Shown piece by piece: positions 16,968 to 26,922 of a DNA stretch of 64,000 nucleotides. The position numbers and the translations under genes are program-made. Under the pieces are notes generated by a model. The model saw nothing but the letters and a program-made list of their open reading frames with translations, did not search any database and was not told where the DNA came from. The first letter of the stretch is position 1; every line of letters starts with the position of its first letter. The stretch comes from CAMAXB01 sp964476565 (GTDB taxonomy: Bacteria > Verrucomicrobiota > Verrucomicrobiia > Opitutales > Opitutaceae). The DNA is taken from NCBI GenBank assembly GCA_964476565.1, contig CAYZBG010000009.1, forward strand, positions 24,995 through 88,994, read 5' to 3'.

Positions 16968-17597
16968 TCAGAAGGCGTAACGCAGACCGACGGCGTACAG
17001 CCACGGATCGAGCTGGGCTTCGGTGAGAACGGTTCCGGCGGCGCTGACATCGGTGCGCAACGCGGCCCGCTTCACGTCGAGATTCAAGGACCAGCGCTCG
17101 TTGACCTTCCAGTCGAGGCCGGCCTGGGCGGCGAGTCCCACGCTGTAGTTCTCCAAGGCGAGCGGCACTCCTGCGACAGAGAGCTTGTCATCCCAGATCA
17201 GCGTGAAGTTCACCCCGGCGCCGACGTAGGGCCGCAGCGTGCCACCCGGATTGCCGCGGTATTGCAGCAGCAGTGTTGGCGGCAGGTGTTTGAAGGACCC
17301 GAGCCGGCCGACGCCGGCCAGGGAAACGCGATGGGATTGCGGCACGGTCAGCACCAGTTCCGCGGTCCAGCGTTCATTGAAGGCGTACGCCACGTCGATC
17401 TCGGGGATCAGTTTGTCACTCACGGAGACGGCATCGCTGGCAAACGCGATGCCCAGCGCGGAGAACGCATCGGACCGGTCGACGGTCTCGAGGTACGTCG
17501 CGCGCAGGCGAACCGACCAGGGACTGGCCGCGCCAAGCACCGCGGCCGAGAGGGCCAGCAGCGCACCGTAAGTGAAGAAGCGAGGGAGCGATTTCAT
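16968..17597 (-). CDS. ompW: OmpW-family outer-membrane protein
   Basis: A 209-residue exported protein with a signal peptide (FTYGALLALSAAVLGAAS). The mature part opens WSVRLRATYLETV and alternates amphipathic strands, with PTLLLQYRGNPGGTLRPYVGAGVNFTLIWD in the middle and a C-terminal aromatic residue (LRYAF), as expected for an 8-stranded outer-membrane barrel of the OmpW type. Family proteins let small hydrophobic molecules cross the outer membrane. Start is the ATG immediately before the signal sequence. Confidence 0.85.
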   Translation of the reverse strand: MKSLPRFFTYGALLALSAAVLGAASPWSVRLRATYLETVDRSDAFSALGIAFASDAVSVSDKLIPEIDVAYAFNERWTAELVLTVPQSHRVSLAGVGRLGSFKHLPPTLLLQYRGNPGGTLRPYVGAGVNFTLIWDDKLSVAGVPLALENYSVGLAAQAGLDWKVNERWSLNLDVKRAALRTDVSAAGTVLTEAQLDPWLYAVGLRYAF

Positions 17598-17845
17598 GGG
17601 TGTAGGAAGGCGTCCGCCGGAAAGGTTCGGGCGGGCGACGGCGACCTTACCGCAGCTGCGGTGGGGGCGCTGCGCAGGGTTTGTCCGAACCCACGCATGC
17701 GTTGGCGACCCAAGGCGCGCGCGGTACCTCTGTGGTTGCGTCCGCTGCTGGAATTCTTTTGCAACGACGGCGTGCATCGCCGTTGGCCTGATCGTTCTCC
17801 GTCCTCTTCGGATCCTGCGTGTGAGCGCGCGCTGGCCGTCTGACC

Positions 17846-19567
17846 ATGGCCGGCGTCGACAACGTCCTGCTCTGGTTGGATGCGGAACCGTGGCGCTACT
17901 GGACACTGGCTGGGACGTGTTTCGGTCTAACCTGCGTCCTGGCGTTGATGCCGGACGAGCCCGCACGAGTGCGCGGGGCATGGTCGCGCCGTTGTTTCGC
18001 GGTTGCTCTCTTGGTCACGCTCGCCGCCTTTCGTTGGCCCGGATGGTTTGAGCCGACCGCGCAGAATCCGGACGAAGCCCAGGTGGTGGCGAGTGCGCTC
18101 ACGCTTCACGGGGCGCCGGTATATTGGAAGTATGTCGATGGCACGACGCATGGCCCCCTGTGTGAATTGCTGCTCGTGATCGCTGGGCTGTTCGGGGCTC
18201 CCTATTCCTACATCACGGCGCGCGTGGTCGCCGTGCTTATGCAGGGACTGGCGCTGTGGGCGGTGTGGGGCACGCTACGCTGCTTCGTGGCGGAGCGTGC
18301 GGCCCGGCTCGGGGTGTTGCCGGGCCTCGCGTTCTGGTCGTTTGTAACCTACGAAGATTACATCCACTATTCAACCGAGCTGCCCGGGTTGCTTTTGATC
18401 GCGTGGGCGGGCTGGGCGATCGCGGCGGTGGCAACCCAGCCGCTGACAGCGTCAGGTGCGGTTGCCCGCAGTTTCCTCGCCGGCCTCGCCCTGGGAGCGG
18501 TGCCCTTTGCGAAACTGCAATCGGTGCCACAGGCGCTCGCGCTCGGACTCGTAGGCCTGGGGGTGTTCGTGCGGTTCCGACCCTCGGAAAAAGGCGTCCC
18601 GGTGCAGGCCTGCACGGTGGCGCTGCTCTTGGGTGCTCTGACCGTGCCGGCAATCGTCGCTGTCTACCTTGGCGTATTCGGATTATGGGCACAGTTCTGG
18701 TATGCCTACATCGAAAGCAATCTGCTCTATGCCGGATCCGGCGAGCGGACCCTGGTATCGATGCCCGCTCACTTTTTTCACTTTGTGGCGACCGGCTTTT
18801 CCTTCGCCTGGTTCTTCTACGGCCTTGCGGCCTTCTGTCTGTTGCAGGCGCACCGCGCCGCGAGGGTGGAGGCGGCACTGCGAGCCGGAGTGTGGATTGC
18901 CTTCGGCCTTTTCGTCGCGGCGTATGCCACCGTGCTGATGCCCCGGCGGGAGGTCGCTCACTACCTGCACCTGCTGGTCGTTCCAGGCTGCGTCTTGGGT
19001 GGCCTGATTCTGGGCGCGAGCCTCACCGCGGCCGATTTGGGACGCAGGGAAGCTGCGCGCGTGATCGCGTCTTTCCTGCTGTTAGCGGTGCTGCCACAAG
19101 TCCACTTCCGCTGGATCTCGTGGCATCCTGATCTGGGAAAACTTTACTCCCATCTGTCCGTGCCGCCGTCCGAGGCAGCGGCGTTCATCCGTGAACGTGC
19201 GGCGCCCGGCGATAACCTTGCCATGTGGGGCTGGGAGCCGTCGCTCCATGTCGAAACCGGATTGCCGCACGCCACCCGTGACGCCCACACGGCATTCCAA
19301 ATCTCCGAGACTCCGCTGCAGGCGTTCTACCGACAACGCTACCTCCGGGATCTGGAACGGGGATCGCCCGCGTGGTTCGTCGATGCCACTGGCCCGGGGG
19401 CCTTCGTGTTCGATAATCGGTCGTACTTTGGCCATGAAACCCTGCCGGAACTGGCGGAGTATGTGGCACGCCACTACACGCCGGTGGCCGAGTTTGGCCA
19501 CCGGCGGATTTACCGGCGCACCGGCGACGCGCCGGTTCCGGTCAAACCTGCGCCAGAATCTGATTGA
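17846..19567 (+). CDS. Polytopic membrane protein, GT-C glycosyltransferase-like
   Basis: A 573-residue integral membrane protein with about ten hydrophobic segments. The first large loop contains QNPDEAQ, an acidic pair in the place where GT-C glycosyltransferases (PMT/ArnT type) carry their catalytic Asp/Glu. A soluble C-terminal region of about 140 residues (FIRERAAPGDNLAMWGWEP onwards) is typical of such proteins, which use lipid-linked sugars on the outer face of the inner membrane. The donor and acceptor are unknown and the family assignment rests on layout more than on strong motifs. Its end overlaps the convergent isocitrate dehydrogenase gene by 26 bases. Confidence 0.7.
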   Translation: MAGVDNVLLWLDAEPWRYWTLAGTCFGLTCVLALMPDEPARVRGAWSRRCFAVALLVTLAAFRWPGWFEPTAQNPDEAQVVASALTLHGAPVYWKYVDGTTHGPLCELLLVIAGLFGAPYSYITARVVAVLMQGLALWAVWGTLRCFVAERAARLGVLPGLAFWSFVTYEDYIHYSTELPGLLLIAWAGWAIAAVATQPLTASGAVARSFLAGLALGAVPFAKLQSVPQALALGLVGLGVFVRFRPSEKGVPVQACTVALLLGALTVPAIVAVYLGVFGLWAQFWYAYIESNLLYAGSGERTLVSMPAHFFHFVATGFSFAWFFYGLAAFCLLQAHRAARVEAALRAGVWIAFGLFVAAYATVLMPRREVAHYLHLLVVPGCVLGGLILGASLTAADLGRREAARVIASFLLLAVLPQVHFRWISWHPDLGKLYSHLSVPPSEAAAFIRERAAPGDNLAMWGWEPSLHVETGLPHATRDAHTAFQISETPLQAFYRQRYLRDLERGSPAWFVDATGPGAFVFDNRSYFGHETLPELAEYVARHYTPVAEFGHRRIYRRTGDAPVPVKPAPESD

Positions 19568-21767
19568 GCGTCGGGCTGGGCCGCAGCGCCGCCGCCGCCT
19601 TGGCGTCGTCCGGTTGGTAGTAGCCGCCCACGTCGACGGGCTTGCCTTGGACGGCGAGCAGCTCGGCCACGATCTTTGCCTCCTGCGCCGCCAGCTGAGC
19701 CGCGATCGGCGTGAAGCGTGCCTTCAGCTCGGCGTCGCTCGACTGGGCGGCGAGGGCCTGGGCCCAATAGAGGCAAAGGTAGAAGTGGCTGCCGCGGTTG
19801 TCGATTGTCCCCAGTTTGCGGCCCGGGGACTTGTCCGTTTCCAGGAAGCGGCCGTTGGCCTGGTCGAGGGTGTCGGCGAGCACGCGGGCGCGGGCGTGGT
19901 TCTGGGTCACGGCAAGATGCTCGAATGATGCCGCCAGGGCGAAGAATTCGCCGAGGCTGTCCCAGCGCAGGTAGTTCTCCTGCTGGAACTGCTCGACGTG
20001 CTTCGGGGCCGAGCCGCCAGCGCCGGTCTCGAACAGGCCGCCGCCGTTCATCAGGGGGACGATGGACAGCATCTTGGCGCTGGTCCCGACCTCGAGGATG
20101 GGGAAGAGGTCGGTCAGGTAATCGCGCAGCACGTTGCCCGTGACGCTGATCGTATCGAGGCCCTTCGCGATGCGTTCGAGGGTGAGGCGGCAGGCCTCGG
20201 CCGGTGGCAGGATGCGCAGGTCGAGTCCGGTCGTGTCATGCTGTTTCAAATACCGTTCGACCTTGGCGATGATCTGGGCGTCGTGGGCGCGGGTGCGGTC
20301 GAGCCAGAAGACGGCCGGGGTGGCGCTGAGGCGCGCTCGGTTGACGGCGAGCTTCACCCAATCCTGCACGGCGGCGTCCTTCGTCTGGCAGGCGCGCCAG
20401 ATGTCGCCGTCCTCGACGGCATGGTCGAGCAACACCGTGCCGGCCTCGTCGACCACGCGGACCGTGCCCTGGCCGGCAATCTGGAAGGTCTTGTTGTGCG
20501 AGCCGTACTCTTCGGCGGCCTGGGCCATGAGGCCGACGTTCGGGACGGAGCCCATCGTCTTCGGGTCGAGGGCGCCGTGTTGCTTGCAGAAGTCCACTGT
20601 GGTGGCGTAGACCCCGGCGTAGGAGCTGTCGGGGATGACCGCGAGGGTGTCGGCGAGCTTGCCTTGGGCGTCGTACATCTTGCCCCCGGCGCGGATCATC
20701 GCCGGCATCGAGGCATCGACGATCACGTCGGACGGAACATGCAGGTTGGTGATGCCCTGGTCGGAGTTGACCATGGCGATGCCGGGGCCGGCGGCGAAGG
20801 CCGCCTTGAGGTCGGCTTCGATCGCGGCGCGCTGGTCGGCGGGCAGGGTCTGGATCTTCTCGACGAGATCGCCGAGGCCGTTGTTCACGTCCACGCCGAG
20901 GGAGGCGAGGGTGGAGGCGTGGCGGCTCAGGACGTCCTTGAAGAACACCCGGACGGCGTGGCCAAACAGGATCGGGTCCGAGACCTTCATCATGGTGGCC
21001 TTGAGGTGGAGCGAGAACAGGACGCCGTCGGCCTTCGCCTTGGCGATCTGCTGCGCGTAGAAGGCGACCAGGGCCTTCTTGCTCATGCGGGTGGCGTCGA
21101 GGATTTCGCCGGCCTTGAGCGAGAGCTTGGGCAGCAGCACCTTCACCGAGCCATCCGCGGCGACGAACTCGATGCGGGCGGTGGTGGCGGCGGACAAGGT
21201 GAGGGACTTCTCGTTGGAGCGAAAATCATCGCGTCCCATCGTGGCGACGGTGGTCTTCGAATCCGGGAACCACTTGCCCATGGAGTGCGGGTGCTTGCGG
21301 GCGTAGTCCTTCACGGCCTTCGGCGCGCGCCGGTCCGAATTGCCCTCGCGCAGGACCGGATTGACGGCCGAGCCCTTCACCTTGTCGTAGCGGGCCTTGA
21401 TGTCCTTCTCGGCGTCCGTTTTCGGCGCCTCCGGATAATCGGGCACCGCGTAGCCGTGCGATTGAAGCTCGGCGATGGCCTCCTTGAGCTGCGGCACCGA
21501 GGCCGAAATGTTGGGCAGCTTGATGATGTTGGCTTCGGGCTTGAGGGTGAGCGCGCCCAATTCGGCCAGGTGGTCGCCGATCCGCTGCGCGGCGGTCAGA
21601 AACTCGGGGAAGACGGCCAGGATGCGACCCGCCAGCGAGATGTCGCGCGTCTCCACGGCGATCCCCGCATGCTTGGTGAACGCCTGCACGATCGGCAGCA
21701 GGGAATAGGTCGCCAAGGCGGGAGCTTCGTCGGTCTTCGTGTAGATGATGGTCGGGATGGCAGGCAT
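19542..21767 (-). CDS. icd: NADP-dependent isocitrate dehydrogenase, monomeric type
   Basis: A 741-residue single-chain isocitrate dehydrogenase. The N-terminus PTIIYTKTDEAPALATYSLLP is the hallmark opening of the monomeric (IDH-II) class. Other typical segments are NSDQGITNLHVPSDVIVDASMPAMIR, QGKLADTLAVIPDSSYAG, GSVPNVGLMAQAAEEYGSH and FWLDRTRAHDAQI. The enzyme oxidises isocitrate to 2-oxoglutarate with NADP+ in the TCA cycle, in the cytoplasm. Length is normal for the class (about 740). It is transcribed alone toward the membrane-protein gene, and their ends overlap by 26 bases. Confidence 0.96.
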   Translation of the reverse strand: MPAIPTIIYTKTDEAPALATYSLLPIVQAFTKHAGIAVETRDISLAGRILAVFPEFLTAAQRIGDHLAELGALTLKPEANIIKLPNISASVPQLKEAIAELQSHGYAVPDYPEAPKTDAEKDIKARYDKVKGSAVNPVLREGNSDRRAPKAVKDYARKHPHSMGKWFPDSKTTVATMGRDDFRSNEKSLTLSAATTARIEFVAADGSVKVLLPKLSLKAGEILDATRMSKKALVAFYAQQIAKAKADGVLFSLHLKATMMKVSDPILFGHAVRVFFKDVLSRHASTLASLGVDVNNGLGDLVEKIQTLPADQRAAIEADLKAAFAAGPGIAMVNSDQGITNLHVPSDVIVDASMPAMIRAGGKMYDAQGKLADTLAVIPDSSYAGVYATTVDFCKQHGALDPKTMGSVPNVGLMAQAAEEYGSHNKTFQIAGQGTVRVVDEAGTVLLDHAVEDGDIWRACQTKDAAVQDWVKLAVNRARLSATPAVFWLDRTRAHDAQIIAKVERYLKQHDTTGLDLRILPPAEACRLTLERIAKGLDTISVTGNVLRDYLTDLFPILEVGTSAKMLSIVPLMNGGGLFETGAGGSAPKHVEQFQQENYLRWDSLGEFFALAASFEHLAVTQNHARARVLADTLDQANGRFLETDKSPGRKLGTIDNRGSHFYLCLYWAQALAAQSSDAELKARFTPIAAQLAAQEAKIVAELLAVQGKPVDVGGYYQPDDAKAAAALRPSPTLNQILAQV

Positions 21768-22086
21768 GGGCGATGGATGGGCTGGGTAAAGGCGTGAGAT
21801 AAGGTCGTGGCGCGCGGACGGTCAAAGGGTTTGGTGCGCGCGTTGACGGTGACTATTGGAGGCAACCCGGTCGCGTAAAGCCTTGTGCGCGGCGCCCGGG
21901 ATGAGATTTGCCCGCCCCATACGACCAATAAGCCGGGGTTGCCGAGGGGGACGGATCCGCGGCGTCCTGCGGTACCCCGGTGCCGGGGAGGTTTCCGGAG
22001 GTGTTTGAGCTGCCCCGGTCCATCGTGCGACCTAAGTCCGGCTTGCGCCGGCGCCGCAATCCTGCGGCGATCAGGGCACTTTTCCC
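21768..22086. other. Intergenic region between idh and xylB promoters
   Basis: About 320 bases separate two divergent genes, so both promoters should be here. I see a TTGACG word near 21843 but no convincing -10 partner, and no clear hairpin or repeat. No small gene with a credible start was found. Confidence 0.5.
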
Positions 22087-23601
22087 ATGAGTCTCTTCAT
22101 CGGCATCGATTCCGGCACCCAGAGCGTCAAGGCGGTCGTCCTCGACCTCGAAACCCGCAAGGTCATCGCGGAAGCCCGCGCGCCTCACTCCCTGATCGAC
22201 GGCTTGCCGGTCGGTCATATGGAGCAGCACCCGCAGGAATGGACGGCGGCGATGGACAGCGTGATCCTCGAGGTCGCCGCCAAGATCGACCGTTCGCGCG
22301 TGCGCGGCATTGGCGTCTCCGGGCAACAGCACGGGTTTGTGCCGCTCGACGAGAAGGGCGCGGTGATCCGTCCGGCCAAGCTCTGGTGCGATACCTCCAC
22401 GGTCGCCGAGTGTGCGTTGTTGACCAAAAAGTTCGGCGGCGAGAAGGCGGTCATTCGTAAGGCCGGCCTCGCTTTCCTGCCCGGGTTCACCGCCCCCAAG
22501 ATCCTCTGGTTGAAGCGCCACGAGCCTGCGAACTACAAGCGGCTGCGCCACGTGCTGCTGCCGCACGACTACCTCAACTTTCACCTCACGGGGAACTACT
22601 TCATGGAGCCCGGTGACGCGTCCGGCACCGCCCTCATGGATGTGCGCAAACGCACGTGGTCCAAGGCGGCGATCGACGCGATCGACCGCAACCTCGCGGA
22701 TTGGCTGCCTCCGCTGGGTGACTCCGGCGGCATCGCCGGCACGCTGCATCCCGTGCGGGCGCGGGCCTACGGATTCTCCGAGGACGTGATCGTGTCGGCC
22801 GGCGGCGGCGACAACATGATGGGCGCCATCGGCACCGGCAACGTGTCCCCGGGCGTGGTCACCGCGAGTTTCGGCACGAGCGGAACGATCTACGCGTTCG
22901 CGAAGGAGCCGGTCGTCGACCCACAGGGTGAGATCGCCGCGTTCTGCTCGTCGACCGGCGGATGGCTGCCCTTGTTGTGCACGATGAACGTGACGACGGT
23001 CACCGAGCAGGTGCGCGCGCTCTTCAACCAGGACCACGCCGCGCTGAATGCCGCGGTCGCGGCCGCGCCGGCCGGTGCCGGCGGGCTCGTGCTCCTGCCG
23101 TACCTAGCCGGCGAACGCACGCCCAACGTCCCGGCTGGATCCGGCGTGTTGCTCGGACTCAACCACAAGACTTTCAACGCCGGCCATCTCGCTCGCGCCG
23201 CGATGGAGGGCGTCACGCTCGGCATGAACTACGGCCTGCGCCGCCTCGCCGATCTCGGTGTGAAGGCGAAGGAGATCCGCGTCACCGGCGGGGGCGCGAA
23301 GTCCCCTGTCTGGCGTCAGATCATGGCTGATGTGTTCGGCGTCCCGGTGGTCGCGATGGTGGAGGACGAGGGCGCCGCGCTCGGCGGGGCCATCCAGGCG
23401 GCGTGGGCGCTCGCGCGCACCACCAAGCCGAAGACGCCCATCTCTGCCTTCACCGAGGGCACCGTGGCCGTCGACGAGACGACCCGTTGCCGGCCCGACA
23501 AGTCCCGGGTGGCGCGGTACCGCGAACTGCAGGCCCTGCAGGATCAGCTCAGCCTCAGCCTGCGCGAGGTCTTCCCGAAACAGCGGGCGCTCGCGAGCTG
23601 A
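22087..23601 (+). CDS. xylB: Xylulokinase (FGGY carbohydrate kinase)
   Basis: A 504-residue cytoplasmic sugar kinase. It starts LFIGIDSGTQSVKAVVLDLE (phosphate-binding strand) and carries GHMEQHPQEW, IGVSGQQHGFVPLD and EPGDASGTALMDVRKRTW. The C-terminal FGGY domain has GGGDNMMGAIGTGNVSPG and VTGGGAKSPVWRQIMADVFG for ATP binding. These are typical of xylulokinase, which makes D-xylulose 5-phosphate for the pentose phosphate pathway. No xylose isomerase gene lies in the window. The FGGY family contains several close specificities, so D-xylulose is the likely but not proven substrate. Confidence 0.9.
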   Translation: MSLFIGIDSGTQSVKAVVLDLETRKVIAEARAPHSLIDGLPVGHMEQHPQEWTAAMDSVILEVAAKIDRSRVRGIGVSGQQHGFVPLDEKGAVIRPAKLWCDTSTVAECALLTKKFGGEKAVIRKAGLAFLPGFTAPKILWLKRHEPANYKRLRHVLLPHDYLNFHLTGNYFMEPGDASGTALMDVRKRTWSKAAIDAIDRNLADWLPPLGDSGGIAGTLHPVRARAYGFSEDVIVSAGGGDNMMGAIGTGNVSPGVVTASFGTSGTIYAFAKEPVVDPQGEIAAFCSSTGGWLPLLCTMNVTTVTEQVRALFNQDHAALNAAVAAAPAGAGGLVLLPYLAGERTPNVPAGSGVLLGLNHKTFNAGHLARAAMEGVTLGMNYGLRRLADLGVKAKEIRVTGGGAKSPVWRQIMADVFGVPVVAMVEDEGAALGGAIQAAWALARTTKPKTPISAFTEGTVAVDETTRCRPDKSRVARYRELQALQDQLSLSLREVFPKQRALAS

Positions 23602-23613
23602 GCGGCGCTCCGT

Positions 23614-24951
23614 TCACGGCTGCGGCGACGAGGCCGCAGCCGCTTCGAGCCGGGCCCATCGGGCCCGCGCTTCCGCGTGCGTGTCCGACAGGATGGCATG
23701 GATGCGCCGCTTTTCCTCGGCGTCGAGGTAGGCGTAGCGGCCGTCGGTGGCGGTGTCGGTGAGCACGGCGTGCAGGCGGTCGAGCACCCGGTCCTTGAGC
23801 TGGGCGGGGAGCGCGGCAAAGGTCGCCGAGTAAATCAGGTAACTGCACCGGACCTCGAAGAGCCGTTCACGCAAGCGGAGGTCCTTCAGGGCATGGCCCG
23901 AGCGGCTGCGCGGCGCATGACGCATGAAATCCTCGCGGAATTCCGCGGTGCCGACCACGCCGGCCGGCAACGGGGCCGCATCGCGAAAGAGCAGCAGGTC
24001 GACGACGTCGTCCACGGCGCCGGCCACCACGCTTTTCACGCTGTCGTACACCAGGTCGTCTGTGGCGGGTTGCTTGAAGCCCTCCAGCAGGGCCTGCTGG
24101 TAGGCCAGCATTTTCCGGCAACGCTGACCGGCGAGCGTCAATCCGTTCTGCACCGTCATCTGGTGCTCCATCACGAGCAGCGCCACGACATCGCTGGTGT
24201 TCTCGAGGTAGGACGAGGCGTCAATCCGCCCCGTCAGATCCATCGGGCGCTCCGATGACATCGGTATGGCGAAGCCCGCGTCGTCGCCCGGCGCCTTGAC
24301 CCAGGTATTGCCGCGATGGCCCGCCTTGCCGGCATACCCGGTGACGTACCAGCCGCCCCAGCGTTCACTGAAGGGCGTGCGGTCGTCCACCAGCAAGGTG
24401 CCGTGCTGCAGCAGCGGTTCGCCCGTGCGGTCCGGCACGACACTGCGGGCAAAGACCGCCGGCACGTCGCGCACGAAGTGTCCACCGTGACAGCGCAGGC
24501 AGTCGGCGTCGCGCACCAACGTACGGGCGGGGCCGGCGTTCGCACGCGGGTCGAGCACGTAGAACACCGGTCCCAACTCCGGATCGACGGCCGCGACCTC
24601 GATCAGCCCGCCCGGAACCCAGCCGACATACACCGTATCGGAAAAATAGAGCGCCCGCGGCCGGTCCGGCCGGATGGCGCGCCGTTGCAGGCTGGTCTTG
24701 GAGAACACCAGCACCTGGCTGGACGACGGCACGTGGAGGGCGTCGAGCAGGGCGCGCAGCACCTGCCGCTCGTCCCCGACGGGCAACCCTGCGCCGCTTT
24801 GCCATTGGCGCAGCAGGGCCGCGACTTCGTCCTGCGGCTCCGTGGCCGAGTAACGGATGGGCGGCTGTTCAAACTCGGGCACACCTTGGGCGGAGGCTTC
24901 GAGACCGAAGCAGGCGGCGAGAACAAGAAGGCGGCGGGGCAGAGGTAACAC
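23614..24951 (-). CDS. Secreted protein with one c-type haem site
   Basis: A 445-residue protein if started at the GTG that gives LPLPRRLLVLAACFGLEASAQG as signal peptide; a TTG 39 bases upstream would lengthen it. The mature part begins EFEQPPIRYSATEPQDEVAALL. One CXXCH haem-binding motif is visible in RDADCLRCHGGHFVRDVP, near the middle rather than at the start. The rest is unfamiliar: long helices with DLTGRIDASSYLENTSDVVALLVMEHQ. The layout of a single haem in a large domain resembles proteins I associate with planctomycetes and verrucomicrobia, of unknown role. It converges on xylB with 12 bases between the stops. Confidence 0.75.
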   Translation of the reverse strand: MLPLPRRLLVLAACFGLEASAQGVPEFEQPPIRYSATEPQDEVAALLRQWQSGAGLPVGDERQVLRALLDALHVPSSSQVLVFSKTSLQRRAIRPDRPRALYFSDTVYVGWVPGGLIEVAAVDPELGPVFYVLDPRANAGPARTLVRDADCLRCHGGHFVRDVPAVFARSVVPDRTGEPLLQHGTLLVDDRTPFSERWGGWYVTGYAGKAGHRGNTWVKAPGDDAGFAIPMSSERPMDLTGRIDASSYLENTSDVVALLVMEHQMTVQNGLTLAGQRCRKMLAYQQALLEGFKQPATDDLVYDSVKSVVAGAVDDVVDLLLFRDAAPLPAGVVGTAEFREDFMRHAPRSRSGHALKDLRLRERLFEVRCSYLIYSATFAALPAQLKDRVLDRLHAVLTDTATDGRYAYLDAEEKRRIHAILSDTHAEARARWARLEAAAASSPQP

Positions 24952-25105
24952 GGGCGAAGGGTTTGTCGCCGCCCGGCGCTGGGTCGTCAAGGGGCGGCGT
25001 CACGCGGACTGTCACGCGAGAGCCGCGCACTTCAGGGTGGGCGACGCCCGACGGCGCGACACCATCGTGCCGTCCTCGTTGTCCGCCGGAGCCCCACCCC
25101 TCGTT

Positions 25106-26914
25106 ATGCGCCGTTTGCTGTTCGCCCTGCTTTGCCTCGTTGCCACCACCGCGGCATCCGCGGTGTCTCACCGCGCGCCGGTCGGCACCCTCATCGTTGA
25201 CGCGTCTGATTTCGTGCAACACATGCCGGCGCGGAATACCCTGACCGAGGCGCGACCCGTCGGCGAGGCCACCTGGTTGTTCAACAACACCGGCATGGTG
25301 CTGCGTGCCGCCGAGCCGGCGCTCGCGCGGGTACAGGTCGCCGAGGCCGGCACTTACCACCTGCGGGTGCGGACGGCCGCAGGCGGAACGGGGGGCTTCA
25401 AGATCGACCTGGGCGGACGCCTCGCCACACCGACCTTCGGCGGCGCCCAGCCGGCATGGACCGACGGAGGATCGTTCGTCCTGCCGGCCGGGCCGTTGGA
25501 GATCCGGCTGACCGAGGTCACGCCGTCACCGATCTTCGATGTGCTGGTGCTGACGCGGGACGCGGCATTCGCGGAGCAGGACCTGCGTCCCCTGCAGTTT
25601 CCGGCGGAGGTGACCCTGCTCAAAGAGTACCGCATTCCGCCGGCCCATGCGGTGAAGTTTGGCGACCTCACCGGGGATGGTCGGATGGATTTCGTCGTGC
25701 TGACGCCAAACTATTCCGCGCATGCGTTCGACCACGATGGTCGGGCGCTCTGGAGCTACGAGGCGCCGGCGGAGAACACGCGGTTGCGCGGGGAGTTCGA
25801 GGCTCCGGGTGTCGTCTGGGATTTCGACGGCGATGCCCGCGCCGAAGTCGTGCATTGGCGGCAGATCGATGGCCGGCAATGGATTGTCCTGGCCGATGGC
25901 GTGACCGGCGCGGTGAAACACCAGGTCGAGTGGCCTGCCAAACCGTGGCCGCATGTGTACAACAATTTCCGCCTGGCGGTGGCGCGGTTGAAGCCTGGCC
26001 GGGCCAACCACCTCGCGGTGTTGTGCGATTCCGGCGATCAAATCAGCGTGGCGGCGTACGATGCTCAGCTGCAACCGCTCTGGCGGCACGATCACGCGCT
26101 GCGCAAGGACCACCTCGGACATTATATCTACCCGCGCGACGTGACGGGCGATGGGGTTGACGAGGTGTTCGTGAGTCACCTCGGCTTCGATGCGTCCGGG
26201 CACCGGCTGTGGAGCAACCTGGGCACGTTCCCGGTGCACCATGATCACGTGGACAGCTTCCGTTTTGGCGACCTCGACGGCGACGGGAGAATCGAGGCGA
26301 TGGGAGCAGTCAGCGACATCGGCACGGTGGTCTTCGATGCGCAGACCGGAGTGATCCGATGGATGCGTCGGGCCAACCATGCGCAACAGATCGAGTGGGG
26401 GCATTTTCTGCGCGACGTGCCGGGGCCGCAGGTCGTGGTGAGTGGCCGCCTCTACGGCGACCGCGCGGCTGGCGAGCCGTACCTGCGGGGCGTGGTGCAT
26501 TATTTTCTGCCCGACGGGGGCGCGCCGGCTTCGCGTTCACCCTGGCCGGAGCAGAACCCGGTCAACTCCGCTTACCGCCAGGCCGGGCCGAGTGTCGGGG
26601 CTCTCGTGCAGTGGCCGCAGAACCCGTTGAACGGAAATCCGGAGCTGGTGAAAGGCGACTGGCGCGGCGACGGGGTACCGCGGCTTTTCTGGCATCGGTT
26701 TCAACTCGATGCTCACGGCGTCGGCACCCTCGCCTTTGCCCAGGAGGTGTACCACATGTTCGATTTCATCGGCAACGGCGCGGAGCAGGTGGTCGCGCTG
26801 AACAAAGGGCAGGGCATCCTGCAAATCTACGGCTACCGTGACGCGCCCCCCGGGCTGGCCCGACGAGAGTCCGAATACCTGCGCCACCACGTGGCGAACC
26901 ACACCCACTACTGA
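25106..26914 (+). CDS. Secreted FG-GAP/VCBS-type beta-propeller protein
   Basis: A 602-residue exported protein (signal MRRLLFALLCLVATTAASA). After an N-terminal sandwich-like domain (about residues 25-165) comes a propeller with calcium-type loops: FGDLTGDGRMDFVV, WDFDGDARAEVVHW, RDVTGDGVDEVFVSH and FGDLDGDGRIEAMGAV. The spacing and the HHDHVDSFRFGDLDG stretch recall the propeller of family 11 rhamnogalacturonan lyases, but the catalytic assignment cannot be made by eye. It could bind or cleave plant polysaccharide outside the cell. It is divergent from the haem-protein gene, and its stop is 8 bases from the end of a LacI-type regulator gene. Confidence 0.78.
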   Translation: MRRLLFALLCLVATTAASAVSHRAPVGTLIVDASDFVQHMPARNTLTEARPVGEATWLFNNTGMVLRAAEPALARVQVAEAGTYHLRVRTAAGGTGGFKIDLGGRLATPTFGGAQPAWTDGGSFVLPAGPLEIRLTEVTPSPIFDVLVLTRDAAFAEQDLRPLQFPAEVTLLKEYRIPPAHAVKFGDLTGDGRMDFVVLTPNYSAHAFDHDGRALWSYEAPAENTRLRGEFEAPGVVWDFDGDARAEVVHWRQIDGRQWIVLADGVTGAVKHQVEWPAKPWPHVYNNFRLAVARLKPGRANHLAVLCDSGDQISVAAYDAQLQPLWRHDHALRKDHLGHYIYPRDVTGDGVDEVFVSHLGFDASGHRLWSNLGTFPVHHDHVDSFRFGDLDGDGRIEAMGAVSDIGTVVFDAQTGVIRWMRRANHAQQIEWGHFLRDVPGPQVVVSGRLYGDRAAGEPYLRGVVHYFLPDGGAPASRSPWPEQNPVNSAYRQAGPSVGALVQWPQNPLNGNPELVKGDWRGDGVPRLFWHRFQLDAHGVGTLAFAQEVYHMFDFIGNGAEQVVALNKGQGILQIYGYRDAPPGLARRESEYLRHHVANHTHY

Positions 26915-26922
26915 CCGGCGGC

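Noticed and set aside
17649..17662. Perfect 14-base palindrome ACCGCAGCTGCGGT upstream of the GT-C gene and OmpW start
   Set aside because: It could be an operator, but a single GC-rich palindrome of this size is expected by chance in this composition.
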